This document shows, one piece after another, positions 26,316-35,990 of a stretch of 64,000 bases of DNA. Source of the DNA: Flavobacteriales bacterium UBA952 (GTDB lineage Bacteria > Bacteroidota > Bacteroidia > Flavobacteriales_D > Crocinitomicaceae). The DNA lies in assembly GCA_905182495.1 (NCBI GenBank), contig CAJJBU010000003.1:310001-374000 (forward strand), in the 5' to 3' direction. The translations under genes were made by a program, and so were the position numbers. Below the pieces are notes generated by a model, which was not told where the DNA came from, searched no databases, and was given only the letters and a program-made list of their open reading frames with translations. Each line of letters opens with the position of its first letter. Positions within the stretch are counted from its first letter, which is position 1.

Positions 26316-28943
26316 TTGGCGAAATCTTCTAAAGAAAAAGGAAGTTCAGAGACTCCTTTAATGAAACAATACAACGCAATTAAGGTGAAACACCCCTCAG
26401 CTTTGCTGTTGTTTCGTGTTGGCGATTTTTACGAGACCTTTGGAGAAGATGCTATTAAGGCTTCTAAAATCTTAGGGATCATTCTGACCAAAAGAAAAAA
26501 CGGTTCCGCATCTCATATTGAGCTTGCTGGATTTCCTCATCACTCCATAAACACCTATTTACCTAAGCTTGTGCGAGCGGGAGAGCGCGTTGCCATTTGT
26601 GACCAATTAGAAGACCCTAAGCTCACTAAAAATATTGTAAAACGAGGCGTGACAGAGCTTGTTACCCCTGGTGTCTCTTTTAATGATGAGGTATTAGACC
26701 AAAGAAAAAACAACTTTTTATGTGGAATATACTTGGGTGATAAAGTCCATGGGATTTCTTTTTTAGATGTTTCAACGGGAGAGTTTTTAGTCGCGGAGGG
26801 GAATCACGAATACCTTCAAAAACTGATCTCCGGTTTTCGTCCTAGTGAAATTATTTTTCAAAAAAACAAAAAAACTGTTTTTGAAAACCTCTTTAGTACA
26901 AGTCACTATACCTTCCGTATAGATGAGTGGGTCTTTACAAAAGACTATGCTGAAGAAACACTAAATAAACAATTTCAAACCAAAACCTTAAAAGGGTTTG
27001 GTATTGATAAAATGCCCTATGCAACAATTGCGGCAGGTGCCATCTTTCATTATTTAGGGGAGAATGAGCATAAAAGACTAGACCATATCACCTCTATTTC
27101 ACGAATTGAAGAGGAAAGATATGTGTGGTTAGACCGGTTTACTGTACGGAATTTAGAATTACTTTCTTCTGCAAACGAAAATGCAAAAACACTAGCTGAC
27201 ATTCTTGATGAAACCCAAACTGCCATGGGAGGAAGGATGTTAAAGCGATGGATGGTATTGCCTCTTAAAAACAAAACGCCAATTGACAACAGATTGTCGA
27301 TTGTTTCATTTTTAAAAGACAAGCAAGAGCTATCTTTCGAGCTATCACAACGGCTGAAAAACATAGGAGATTTGGAGCGCTTGATTTCCAAGGTTGCCGT
27401 TGGGAAAGTCAACCCGAAAGAAGTTTCTCACTTAAAAAGAACCCTACAAGAAATACCCCAAATTACAAGTTTACTTTCTCAAAAGGAAAACCCGGCTGCC
27501 CTCACAAAGCTTCTTCAAAAGCTTGATCCTTGCATTAAGTTGGTAGACCTCATTGGAAGGATGCTCGCCGAAGAGCCCGCTGGACAGTTCGGAAAAGGAG
27601 AAGTTATACATACGGGATGGAATAAGGAATTAGATGAGTTAAGGGAAATCGCATATCACGGTAAAGAGATTTTAGCAGAAATGCAGGAAAGGGAATCCCT
27701 TAGAACACAAATCCCTAGCTTAAAAATTGCATTTAACAATGTCTTTGGTTATTATATTGAAGTAAGAAACGCTCATAAAGATAAGGTTCCTGAAGAATGG
27801 ATTCGAAAACAAACTTTAGTCAATGCAGAACGATATATCACCGAAGAATTAAAAACCTACGAACATAAAATCCTTGGTGCTGAAGAGAAGATTTTGGTCT
27901 TGGAGCAGCGTTTGTTTCAGGAACTTGTTCTAGAAATGGCCGGCTATATTTCACCTATACAAACCAACGCTCAAGTTATTGGTCGCATGGATTGTTTGCT
28001 TTCTTTTGCGATGGTAGCAGAAAGGCACAACTATTGTAAACCAGAGATCAATGAAAGCACTATTTTAAAAATAGCAAAGGGAAGGCATCCGGTTATCGAG
28101 CAATCTATGCCCTTGGGGGAGCCCTATGTTTCAAACGACCTGTTTCTTGATCCTGATTCCCAACAAGTCATGATGATTACTGGGCCAAACATGAGTGGTA
28201 AAAGTGCGCTTTTAAGACAAACAGCATTAATTGTCCTCATGGCACAGATGGGATCTTTTGTCCCTGCAGATAAAGCTGAAATAGGCTTGGTAGACAAGGT
28301 CTTTACTAGGGTAGGCGCATCAGATAACATTTCCTCTGGGGAATCGACTTTTATGGTCGAAATGAATGAAACGGCAAGTATCTTAAATAACATCTCTCCT
28401 AGAAGCTTGATTTTACTAGATGAAATTGGTCGGGGCACGAGCACTTATGATGGGATTTCGATTGCATGGGCAATTGCAGAATATTTGCATGAATCTGAAA
28501 AAGCGAAATGCAAAACTCTTTTTGCAACTCACTACCACGAGTTGAATGAGATGACACATAAGTTCAATAGAATTAAAAACTTCAATGTCGCGGTAAAAGA
28601 AGTCGGTAAAAAAATATTATTTATTCGTAAACTTATTGAAGGAGGAAGTGAACACTCGTTTGGAATTCATGTTGCTAAAATGGCCGGAATGCCCGCAAAA
28701 GTTCTTCGGAGGTCTGAGCAGATGCTTAAGGAGCTTGAGTCGCGACACTCCGGAGAGGGGAAAAAGACGTCAAAACAAATAAAGGAAGCCCTTAATGACT
28801 CGATGCAATTAAGTTTTTTCCAGCTCAACGACCCCGTTCTTGAGCAGATACATGATGAGTTGAAAAACGTAGATATTAATAGCCTAACTCCTATGGATGC
28901 GTTACTCAAGTTAAACGAAATAAAAAAACTAATTGGAAACTAA
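26316..28943 (+). CDS. mutS: DNA mismatch repair protein MutS
   Basis: MutS recognises mismatches and starts repair with MutL. The mismatch-binding motif is LLFRVGDFYETFGEDA near residue 32. The ATPase Walker A is GPNMSGKSALLRQ (near residue 627) and Walker B is LILLDEIGRGTST. The dimer helix-turn-helix region is intact, so the protein appears complete. The TTG at 26316 (LAKSSKEKGS) is chosen because it starts at the family's normal N-terminus and lies 24 bases after a promoter; an ATG at 26361 is an alternative, and the frame remains open upstream to 26238. The resulting length of 875 residues is normal. The DUF4442 gene follows after one base. Confidence 0.96.
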   Translation: MAKSSKEKGSSETPLMKQYNAIKVKHPSALLLFRVGDFYETFGEDAIKASKILGIILTKRKNGSASHIELAGFPHHSINTYLPKLVRAGERVAICDQLEDPKLTKNIVKRGVTELVTPGVSFNDEVLDQRKNNFLCGIYLGDKVHGISFLDVSTGEFLVAEGNHEYLQKLISGFRPSEIIFQKNKKTVFENLFSTSHYTFRIDEWVFTKDYAEETLNKQFQTKTLKGFGIDKMPYATIAAGAIFHYLGENEHKRLDHITSISRIEEERYVWLDRFTVRNLELLSSANENAKTLADILDETQTAMGGRMLKRWMVLPLKNKTPIDNRLSIVSFLKDKQELSFELSQRLKNIGDLERLISKVAVGKVNPKEVSHLKRTLQEIPQITSLLSQKENPAALTKLLQKLDPCIKLVDLIGRMLAEEPAGQFGKGEVIHTGWNKELDELREIAYHGKEILAEMQERESLRTQIPSLKIAFNNVFGYYIEVRNAHKDKVPEEWIRKQTLVNAERYITEELKTYEHKILGAEEKILVLEQRLFQELVLEMAGYISPIQTNAQVIGRMDCLLSFAMVAERHNYCKPEINESTILKIAKGRHPVIEQSMPLGEPYVSNDLFLDPDSQQVMMITGPNMSGKSALLRQTALIVLMAQMGSFVPADKAEIGLVDKVFTRVGASDNISSGESTFMVEMNETASILNNISPRSLILLDEIGRGTSTYDGISIAWAIAEYLHESEKAKCKTLFATHYHELNEMTHKFNRIKNFNVAVKEVGKKILFIRKLIEGGSEHSFGIHVAKMAGMPAKVLRRSEQMLKELESRHSGEGKKTSKQIKEALNDSMQLSFFQLNDPVLEQIHDELKNVDINSLTPMDALLKLNEIKKLIGN

Positions 28944-28944
28944 T

Positions 28945-29409
28945 ATGGAAGTCTCATTAAGAAAAATGAAGTGGCTCCTGTTCTTATTAGGCCGGTTTAA
29001 GATCCCTTTAATTGCCTATACGAACCCAAGGCTTTTGCACATTGATGAACAATCTGTGCGCATTAAGATCAAGCTGCGGAGACGTACAAAAAACCACCTC
29101 AATTCTATGTATTTCGGAGCATTGGCTGTTGGGGCTGATATTGCAGGTGGGATTCAGGTCTTTTATTTTTCTAAAAAGATGGACCAAAAGATTTCCTTTG
29201 CTTTTAAAGGCATGAACGCTGAGTTTTTAAAACGTGCAGAAAGCGATATCGTATTTGAGAGTAACCAAGGTGATATTATTAAAGACGCTATAGAAAGAAG
29301 CAAAAAAGAAAAAGTTAGGGTCAATCAAACCATACTCGTTTTAGCAAAAAATGATCAACAAGAAATTGTAGCCAAGTTCGATATGATTGTATCTGTAAGG
29401 GTCGGTTAA
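28945..29409 (+). CDS. DUF4442 family hotdog-fold protein
   Basis: A 154-residue protein begins with the ATG immediately after the mutS stop. The pattern (PLIAYTNPRLLHIDE, then RRRTKNHLNSMYFGALAVGADIAGG) matches DUF4442, a branch of the hotdog thioesterase superfamily. The NHxNSMYFGALAVGADIA helix is the central hotdog helix, where acyl-CoA thioesterases carry catalytic residues. A thioesterase activity on acyl-CoA is possible but not shown. It is probably co-transcribed with mutS because of the one-base gap. Confidence 0.82.
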   Translation: MEVSLRKMKWLLFLLGRFKIPLIAYTNPRLLHIDEQSVRIKIKLRRRTKNHLNSMYFGALAVGADIAGGIQVFYFSKKMDQKISFAFKGMNAEFLKRAESDIVFESNQGDIIKDAIERSKKEKVRVNQTILVLAKNDQQEIVAKFDMIVSVRVG

Positions 29410-29443
29410 TTTCATGTGGTTTTACATTCTCACGAATTGATAA

Positions 29444-30691
29444 ATGAAAAAAAGAAACTTAATACTTCTTGTTATAGGAATAAGCCTTCTCTTTTCAATA
29501 TTGGTAACCCTTCAACTCAACCGGTCTAGACAAATCGTTAAGAGTCTTTATTACGGTGAGGCTAAATACCTTACTTCTGCCATTAAACAGCTATTTCACA
29601 ATGATGAAACCGAAGCCTCCGAAAACCTTGAATTAAAAATAAATCCTGATGATTTAAAAGTCTTATCAAGACATAGGGACCGTGCTTATTTGAATAATTT
29701 CATTAGTGCAAGCGAAAAAGAATATGTCCCCGTTATCATAAATGACACAACGTATGGTAAAATAAGATTAAAAGGAAATTTAAATGATCATAGGATCAAA
29801 AATGAATGGTCATATAAGGTGAATTTACAGAAGAACCATTTTGTATTCGGTTGCGAAGAGTTTTGCCTATTGAAACCCGAACGAAGAGGGTTTGTTTCTG
29901 AATATTTCATGCATAAGATAATGAAACACCTGGGCTTCATTGGCCTTCATTACAATTTCATTAATCTGATATTAAACGATGCCCCCACCAGGGTATATGC
30001 AATTGAAGAAGGTTTTACGGACGTTCTTTTAACTAAAAATGGAAAAAGCATTGCGCCGATAATAAAATTCGATGACGATAAGTACCTTGAAGCTCTTAAG
30101 AGAGACAAGATCAAAATAAGTCCGGCCAATGTAAAAATAGTCTGCCTTAATAAAAAAGGGAAATCAGAAGCTGATATTTTAGAGGCAAAAACATTACTCT
30201 CAGATTTTTGTTTTCATAAAAAATCAGCATCAGAGGTTTTTAATATTGAAAAATTGGGGCTCTACTTTGCCGTAATGGATCTATTGGGGAACACGCATTC
30301 TATTATTTGGAAAAACCAACGGTTTTATTTTGAAAAGACAACAAAACGCCTCGAACCAATAGCTTATGACGGGAATGAACATGATAATATTCAAAGCACA
30401 CTATATGGACATTGGCAACGAAAAAAATATCCCCTCGCGAGCCATGATTGGATTAATAATTTTTTCCAAGACCCTTTATTTTTACAGGCGTACTTTAATG
30501 GTTTAAAAAAGTTATCCTCGCCACAATACCTCGAAGTCTTTTTAAATAAAAACACGAGCGATTTCCAAACTTTAACTCGGGTTGCGCGAACAGATAAAAG
30601 AAATTATCTCTTCTACGATTATAAATACATCGTAAATCGCGATTTTATTGCATCGTTTTTATTAAAAACCGATATAAATAAAAGAAATTAA
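29444..30691 (+). CDS. Membrane-anchored CotH kinase-like protein
   Basis: A 415-residue protein has one N-terminal transmembrane helix (residues 5-24) and an extracytoplasmic domain. Its features resemble CotH-type atypical protein kinases: GKIRLKGNLNDHR near residue 105, a KxExxGFxD-like EEGFTDVLL near 188, and a late motif LGNTHSIIWKNQRFYFE with LEPIAYDGNEHDN. The matching region in spore coat CotH binds ATP and phosphorylates secreted proteins. The relationship is distant, so activity is uncertain. A second, clearer CotH protein lies at 33824. The gene starts 34 bases after the DUF4442 gene. Confidence 0.62.
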   Translation: MKKRNLILLVIGISLLFSILVTLQLNRSRQIVKSLYYGEAKYLTSAIKQLFHNDETEASENLELKINPDDLKVLSRHRDRAYLNNFISASEKEYVPVIINDTTYGKIRLKGNLNDHRIKNEWSYKVNLQKNHFVFGCEEFCLLKPERRGFVSEYFMHKIMKHLGFIGLHYNFINLILNDAPTRVYAIEEGFTDVLLTKNGKSIAPIIKFDDDKYLEALKRDKIKISPANVKIVCLNKKGKSEADILEAKTLLSDFCFHKKSASEVFNIEKLGLYFAVMDLLGNTHSIIWKNQRFYFEKTTKRLEPIAYDGNEHDNIQSTLYGHWQRKKYPLASHDWINNFFQDPLFLQAYFNGLKKLSSPQYLEVFLNKNTSDFQTLTRVARTDKRNYLFYDYKYIVNRDFIASFLLKTDINKRN

Positions 30692-30810
30692 GGTTTGAGT
30701 ATTAAGGTTTTTTCATCTTGTTTGTAATAAGATTGTTCAGGTTTATAATAAGACACGTTCATCAAAATATTTAAAAATGAATTGACATAGATAAAGTACA
30801 ATGTAAATGC

Positions 30811-30818
30811 TAACTTTG
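30811..30818 (+). promoter_or_regulatory. -7 promoter element of the bacilliredoxin gene
   Basis: TAACTTTG at 30811-30818 fully matches TAnnTTTG and lies 23 bases before the ATG at 30842. A TTGACA at 30782-30787 is further upstream than usual (26 bases from its TTG), so the -33 assignment is weak. Confidence 0.5.
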
Positions 30819-30841
30819 TTCTCCATAAAAAACCTAATAAA

Positions 30842-31255
30842 ATGTACCCACCAGAACTTGTAAAACCAATGAAAGAAGATTTAACTTCTGTTGGATTTAG
30901 TGAATTGTTGAATGCTGAACAGGTCGATAATGCTATTCAAAACTCGAAGGGAACGGTTCTCGTCGTTGTAAATTCGGTTTGCGGTTGTGCCGCAGGAAAT
31001 ATGCGACCAGGCGTTAAACTATCGGTAACAGGAGACTCTGTTCCAGATTCTATGACAACCGTTTTTGCTGGAGTAGATGGAGAGGCCGTAGCGCAAGCAA
31101 GAAAACATTTTCTTCCTTACCCTCCCTCATCGCCGTCAGTCGCTCTTTTTAAAGATGGAAAATTGGTTCATTTTCTTGAAAGACACCACATTGAAGGCGG
31201 TACAGCTGAAATGATTGCAAATAACCTTTCTGCCGCGTACAAGGAATTTTGCTAA
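30842..31255 (+). CDS. BrxA/BrxB family bacilliredoxin
   Basis: The 137-residue protein has the thioredoxin-like fold of the YphP/YqiW family, with the active-site CGC motif in NSVCGCAAGNMRPG near residue 47 and the family segment FLPYPPSSPSVALF near residue 90. In Bacillus these proteins remove bacillithiol from mixed disulfides; many Bacteroidota also make bacillithiol. It is cytoplasmic, with no signal peptide. It is transcribed alone from a promoter just upstream. The family call is very secure; the exact thiol partner is inferred. Confidence 0.93.
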   Translation: MYPPELVKPMKEDLTSVGFSELLNAEQVDNAIQNSKGTVLVVVNSVCGCAAGNMRPGVKLSVTGDSVPDSMTTVFAGVDGEAVAQARKHFLPYPPSSPSVALFKDGKLVHFLERHHIEGGTAEMIANNLSAAYKEFC

Positions 31256-31540
31256 ACCTTTCTATTAATTAATCGTTCTTGATTACCTAAAGGCCATTTA
31301 GCTTTCGTAAAAATGAATAGCCAAAATTACCGCTGAGGTTATTGCTTGTCATGTACCCCTATAAAAGGATTACTATTGGGAATTTATTAAGGATTCGCAC
31401 TTCTATTTTTAGAAAAGAAAACGCGTAACCATTACCCCCATTAAAAGCTGAATTATAGATAATCAAAGATGGTTAAAACGACATCAAAAACGAGTAGTCA
31501 TCAGTTATTTTATACCATAATAACTCAACCACTAGTCTCT
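31256..31540. other. Intergenic stretch with no recognised feature
   Basis: This 285-base gap lies between the bacilliredoxin gene and the convergent DUF1456 gene. I find no open frame of note, no strong hairpin and no recognised RNA in it. Confidence 0.5.
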
Positions 31541-31789
31541 CTATTCTTTGGGTTTTCTTTTGTCTTCTCGTGGTCCTCGTTTATAAATAATTAATCCATT
31601 TAAGAAGTTTCTTAGGATTTGGTCCTGGCACTCCATGTATTTTGGGTGATCTTCGCTTCTGAAGAATGCACCAAGCTCGCTTTTACTGATTTCGAAGTCA
31701 ACCAAGGCCAAAACCTTAACAATATCGTCATCTCTCATTTTTAAAGCGACACGTAACTTCTTTAGAATGTCATTATTTGTAAGTCCCAT
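31541..31789 (-). CDS. DUF1456 family protein, single repeat
   Basis: An 82-residue protein matches one DUF1456 repeat (NNDILKKLRVALKMRDDDIVK, then ELGAFFRSEDHPKYMEC). The E. coli relative YehS has two such repeats (about 156 residues), so this is a half-length form. The sequence ends in a charged tail. Function is unknown. It is 48 bases from the glycosyltransferase gene, which is also on the minus strand upstream, so they may share a transcript. Confidence 0.75.
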   Translation of the reverse strand: MGLTNNDILKKLRVALKMRDDDIVKVLALVDFEISKSELGAFFRSEDHPKYMECQDQILRNFLNGLIIYKRGPREDKRKPKE

Positions 31790-31837
31790 TGGAGTTAATT
31801 TTGTTGCAAGTTAAGGATTTCAAAAGCTATTTTGCTA

Positions 31838-32923
31838 TTACTCATCTAACAAGGTTTCGATTTCAAAAAAGATCTTCTCTGCTTCGAAGTTTTCTTGAAC
31901 AAAGGTCTTCGCGGCTGACCCCATCTGCTTTCTTAACTGCTCGTCTGAGGCAAGCCTTTGAATCGCTTCACAAAAAGCCTTTATATCATTTGTAGGCGTT
32001 AAAAACCCTGTTTTTTGATCTTGAATGACTTGACTATTGCTTGATATTGAAAAGGCAACAGAGGGGAGCTCGCACAAACCAGCTTCCGCAAGGACATATC
32101 CAAAACCCTCCCACAATGATGGCAAAACAAAAATATCACCGGACATTAAAAGGTCTTTGGGGCGCGCTATAAATCCAGTAAAAACAATATTTGAAAGCAC
32201 ATTGCTTTCTTTTGCTTTTCTTTTTAACTCCGCCTCTAATGGTCCCGCTCCACCAATAATAATCTTAAAAGAGATGCTGTCATTTTTTAGAGCTAAAGCC
32301 AAGTCTATTAAAAAGGCTTGGTTTTTTTGCTTTACGAGCCTCCCTAAAGTACAAAGCACAATTTCATTTTCTTTTTTTATGTAAACAGGCGTACTTTTTT
32401 GACTAGAAAACTTGCCTGTTGCAATTCCGTTGGGGATCACATAAATTTTATCCTTTGAAACCAATGATGGTCCCTTGGATAAAAGTGTGTGTTTTGTTGC
32501 ATCCGAATTCGCAATCACTTTTGTAATCACCTTATTGTAAAGAAAGCGGTTAAGGACGGTGTTTTTAACGGGTAAATCACTGCCTCTCCGAAATACAATT
32601 TGCTTAATCCCCGATAAACGCGCTGCTATTCCTCCACATTTCAAGTCCCTTGTCAGGTTCATTACAATTACTTGAGACTTATGTTTCTTTAATAGAGTTG
32701 CGGTCTTAAATACTTTGAAGGGGTTCAAAAAGCTCAAATTATTAAGCCTTATTGGAACGACGTTTAAATTTAGTTCTTTGGCTCTCTTTTCTAATTCACT
32801 TCCTGGAAAAAGAAAAAGGACCACATTATTTCCTTTGCTCTGCAAATAGTAGGCTGTCTCGAGATGCCATTTCTCGCCTCCGCCCCAAGCTTTGACGGTA
32901 TTAAAAAAGCAGTAGTTTGTCAT
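31838..32923 (-). CDS. Glycosyltransferase, GT4 family
   Basis: A 361-residue GT-B fold enzyme. The N-terminal acceptor domain has the family opening NTVKAWGGGEKWHLE. The C-terminal nucleotide-sugar domain shows LGRLVKQKNQAFLID near residue 197 and the conserved PSLWEGFGYVLAEA (the EX7E motif) near residue 270. It transfers a sugar from a nucleotide donor, most likely in lipopolysaccharide or capsule synthesis; donor and acceptor cannot be told. There is no surrounding polysaccharide cluster, only one further glycosyltransferase at 37531. Confidence 0.9.
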   Translation of the reverse strand: MTNYCFFNTVKAWGGGEKWHLETAYYLQSKGNNVVLFLFPGSELEKRAKELNLNVVPIRLNNLSFLNPFKVFKTATLLKKHKSQVIVMNLTRDLKCGGIAARLSGIKQIVFRRGSDLPVKNTVLNRFLYNKVITKVIANSDATKHTLLSKGPSLVSKDKIYVIPNGIATGKFSSQKSTPVYIKKENEIVLCTLGRLVKQKNQAFLIDLALALKNDSISFKIIIGGAGPLEAELKRKAKESNVLSNIVFTGFIARPKDLLMSGDIFVLPSLWEGFGYVLAEAGLCELPSVAFSISSNSQVIQDQKTGFLTPTNDIKAFCEAIQRLASDEQLRKQMGSAAKTFVQENFEAEKIFFEIETLLDE

Positions 32924-33064
32924 GTTGGAATTTCTCTTTTAATCCATTCTAAAGTTAAGGAGTATTCAGACTACTCAACAAGAAGTTCAATTTAATTTTA
33001 AATTAGACGGTCATTTATCTTGGTCTTTTGTACTTTGCAAAACCCCCTCTTTTAATCGGACTGC

Positions 33065-33781
33065 ATGAAAAAAATACTCCAGCAAAATCAACATAGGCCA
33101 TGGGCTTTGCCTAATAAACCTTGGCGTTTCTATCAAGAGTGGAACCGGGCCATTTTTTTACATTGGCAAGTTGATTTAGAGGATTTAAAAAACCTAGTCC
33201 CTGATGAGTTAGAAATAGACCTTTTTGAGGGAAAGCCCTGGGTCTCTCTTGTTGCTTTTACAATGGAAAAAATTAGGCCCCGTTTTATGCCCGCGTTTTC
33301 TCCAGTATCAAACTTTAATGAAATAAATATTCGTACTTATATTAAATCCAAACACAAAACAGGTGTCTACTTTTTAAGTATTGAAGGAGGTAAAAGAGCC
33401 TCCTGCTTTTTAGCACGGGCCATATCAGAATTGCCTTATCGCTATTCTAAAATAAAGCGAAAACCTGGTTCATTCGTCTCTGAAAACACAACCCTCGGTG
33501 ACAGTATTGAAATCGAATTTAATATTGGGCAGAAACAGAATAAAGAAGAATTAGACGATTGGCTAACGGAGAGGTACGCGCTTTTTCAGGAAACAAAAAA
33601 AGCCATAAACGAATACGAAATACATCATCTCGAATGGCCGGTTCAAGAATTAGACCTCATCAAGTTGAAGCTTAAGTACCCAAGGTTTAAACACTTGATT
33701 GGTCGTTCTCCAGATAAAACCCAGTACTCAACAGGCGTTCGTGTTTTGGCTTATAGTAAAGAAATTAAAAAATGCCTCTAA
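33065..33781 (+). CDS. DUF2071 (YqjF-like) family protein
   Basis: The 238-residue protein shows the DUF2071 pattern: FYQEWNRAIFLHWQVD near residue 23, PDELEIDLFEGKPWVSLVAF near 45-65, and NEINIRTYI near 87. The fold is related to acetoacetate decarboxylase, but no activity is known for this branch. No signal peptide is visible, so it should be cytoplasmic. It is transcribed toward the CotH gene, which starts 42 bases later. Confidence 0.85.
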   Translation: MKKILQQNQHRPWALPNKPWRFYQEWNRAIFLHWQVDLEDLKNLVPDELEIDLFEGKPWVSLVAFTMEKIRPRFMPAFSPVSNFNEINIRTYIKSKHKTGVYFLSIEGGKRASCFLARAISELPYRYSKIKRKPGSFVSENTTLGDSIEIEFNIGQKQNKEELDDWLTERYALFQETKKAINEYEIHHLEWPVQELDLIKLKLKYPRFKHLIGRSPDKTQYSTGVRVLAYSKEIKKCL

Positions 33782-33823
33782 AATCGGACAACCTTTAGAG
33801 AAACAAAAACGTTTAAAACACAA

Positions 33824-35914
33824 ATGAGCTTTCGCTTTACACTAATTTTTCTATTAATGAGTCCCGTCTTATTTGGACAAATAGACCATTGGGAGACCGT
33901 TATATATGAGGATGATAACTGGGCTTATTTAACGCCGACAAACCCTGTTGATCCTTCATGGGTCTCACTTTCTTTTAATGACAATAATTGGCTTTTAGGA
34001 CCAGGCGGGTTCGGTTATGGAGATGGAGACGACAACACTGTTTTTGTTAATGCCTCATCTTGCTACCAGAGGATTGAGTTTAACATCGCCAGTATCGATG
34101 CCATTGAATCTCTTATTTTAAATATTGATTATGACGACGGTTTTGTGGCCTATCTCAATGGTGTAGAAATTGCACGTGAAAACATCACTAGTAATGGACA
34201 GCCCTCTTACAATACGTATGCAAACTCCAATCATGAGGCACAACTCTACCAAGGCGGAACGCCAGAAGGCTTTAATCTCCCATTGGATCTTGTCGTTAAT
34301 GGCACCAACCTATTATGTGTTCAGACGCATAATGTCTCTTTTTCTTCTTCTGATTTTAGTTCTCGGGTGTTTTTATCTGTAGGCATTCTTAATAACTCAC
34401 AAAACTATGGTCCTGTTCCCGATTGGTTTGAGGCTCCCTTTTTATTTACTAGTTCTAACCTTCCGATTGTTATTATTAACACAGAAAACGAACAGGAAAT
34501 CCCTGACGACCCAAAAATTAATGGCACAATGGGTATCATCTACAATGGTGAGGGGGTGAGGAATTACTTAAGCGACTCCTTCGATGAATACAGCGGTCCC
34601 ATTGGTATATCAAAAAGGGGCTCTTCTTCGCAGGGTTTTCCCAAAAAACAATGGGGTATAGAAACACGGAACAACCAAGGAGAGCCATTCGATGTAACGG
34701 TATTCAATATGGCATGGGACAATGATTGGGTGTTATATGCTCCGTATTCTGATAAGTCCCTAATAAGAAATGTGTTAGCCTACCAAATGGGATGGGACAT
34801 GGGGATTTACGCTCCAAGAACCAAGCTCGTTGAAGTAGTGCTAAACGGAAACTATGAGGGCGTGTATGTTTTTACTGAAAAAATCAAAAGGAAAGACGGT
34901 AAAGTTGGGGGTAACGACATTGAAATTGGTGAAAATACTGGAAATGACATTACTGGAGATTACATTCTGAAATTAGATAAAACAACTTCGGAAGGTGTCA
35001 TCTCGTGGTACTCTCCATTTCCCCCTTATCCAGGGGCGGGAAACACGGTTAATTTTCAACATCATGACCCTGCGATTGATGAACTTAGTGTGTTTCAAAA
35101 AACGTATATCAAAGACTATATTACCGCTTTCGAATCTGCTCTTGATGGTCCGAGCTTCACTCACCCAACATTGGGGTATCGACCCTTTATTGATTTAAAA
35201 TCGTTTATAAATTTCTTCCTAGTCAATGAAATAAGTAAAAATGTGGACGGGTATCGTATCAGTAGTTTTATTCATAAGTTAAGAACAAGTGAAGGAGGGG
35301 TAATATATGCGGGCCCTCTTTGGGATTTTAATTTGGCTTTTGGAAATGCCAATTACTGTCAAGGTTGGTCCACAGAGGGATGGCAGAAGGATTTTTATTT
35401 AGCCTGTGGGGGCAAAGTTCCTTTTTGGTGGAACAAACTCGTACTCGACACTTATTTCACTCATGACCTAAAGTGCCACTGGCGTCAAATGCGTCAAAGC
35501 GCATGGCATACGGACTCTCTAATGGCGCGAATTGATTCTTTAGCGAATTACCTTGAAGAGGCCCAACAAAGGAATTTTCAGAGGTGGGAGATTCATAGTA
35601 CCTACATCTGGCCAAATGAATTTGTTGGAGACAACTATGAAGAGGACGTTTCCTTTTTAAAAAATTGGATTACTAGTCGTGTTCTTTGGATGGATGATAA
35701 CATGCCTGGAGATTGCCCAGATCTAGGAGTAGTACAAGAAAAAGTTACCCGTCTTCAGGTTGCTCCCAACCCCAGTCATGAACACTTTAACTTCACTTTC
35801 GGCTCTTTTGTTTCTGATGGATCAATTTTAATAAAAGACCTCAATGGAAAAATTCTTTTTTTAGATACTTATCAAACATGGCGACACGCAACCTGCTTTC
35901 GCTTCCGAATATGA
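33824..35914 (+). CDS. Secreted CotH kinase family protein (C-terminal sorting domain frameshifted)
   Basis: A 696-residue protein with a signal peptide (residues 1-18). A jelly-roll-like N-terminal module covers about 25-190. The CotH kinase domain spans roughly 215-580, with ISKRGSSSQGFPKKQWGIE (near 264), VYVFTEKIKRKDGK (near 345) and GPLWDFNLAFGN (near 500), matching the atypical kinase family that includes spore coat CotH. The C-terminal sorting domain starts normally (LQVAPNPSHEHFNFTFG, then ILIKDLNGKILF) but the frame then ends abruptly in an unrelated basic stretch. The remainder of the sorting domain lies in another frame to 35985. It heads a cluster with a lipoprotein and a DUF2490 gene. 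Confidence 0.88.
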   Translation: MSFRFTLIFLLMSPVLFGQIDHWETVIYEDDNWAYLTPTNPVDPSWVSLSFNDNNWLLGPGGFGYGDGDDNTVFVNASSCYQRIEFNIASIDAIESLILNIDYDDGFVAYLNGVEIARENITSNGQPSYNTYANSNHEAQLYQGGTPEGFNLPLDLVVNGTNLLCVQTHNVSFSSSDFSSRVFLSVGILNNSQNYGPVPDWFEAPFLFTSSNLPIVIINTENEQEIPDDPKINGTMGIIYNGEGVRNYLSDSFDEYSGPIGISKRGSSSQGFPKKQWGIETRNNQGEPFDVTVFNMAWDNDWVLYAPYSDKSLIRNVLAYQMGWDMGIYAPRTKLVEVVLNGNYEGVYVFTEKIKRKDGKVGGNDIEIGENTGNDITGDYILKLDKTTSEGVISWYSPFPPYPGAGNTVNFQHHDPAIDELSVFQKTYIKDYITAFESALDGPSFTHPTLGYRPFIDLKSFINFFLVNEISKNVDGYRISSFIHKLRTSEGGVIYAGPLWDFNLAFGNANYCQGWSTEGWQKDFYLACGGKVPFWWNKLVLDTYFTHDLKCHWRQMRQSAWHTDSLMARIDSLANYLEEAQQRNFQRWEIHSTYIWPNEFVGDNYEEDVSFLKNWITSRVLWMDDNMPGDCPDLGVVQEKVTRLQVAPNPSHEHFNFTFGSFVSDGSILIKDLNGKILFLDTYQTWRHATCFRFRI

Positions 35915-35985
35915 CAACGGGGCTCTATCATTACCAAGTTGTTTTAGATGGACAGGTTGAAAATGGAAAACTAATAATAAATTAA
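35878..35985 (+). pseudogene. Out-of-frame end of the CotH protein's T9SS sorting domain
   Basis: In a frame different from the main CotH frame, this stretch encodes LLSLPNMTTGLYHYQVVL followed by DGQVENGKLIIN and a TAA stop at 35983. This is the typical end of a type A sorting domain, which the upstream frame lacks. A single missing base between about 35856 and 35895 would join the two; a run of seven T at 35856-35862 is one candidate site. Confidence 0.7.
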
Positions 35986-35990
35986 AAACC

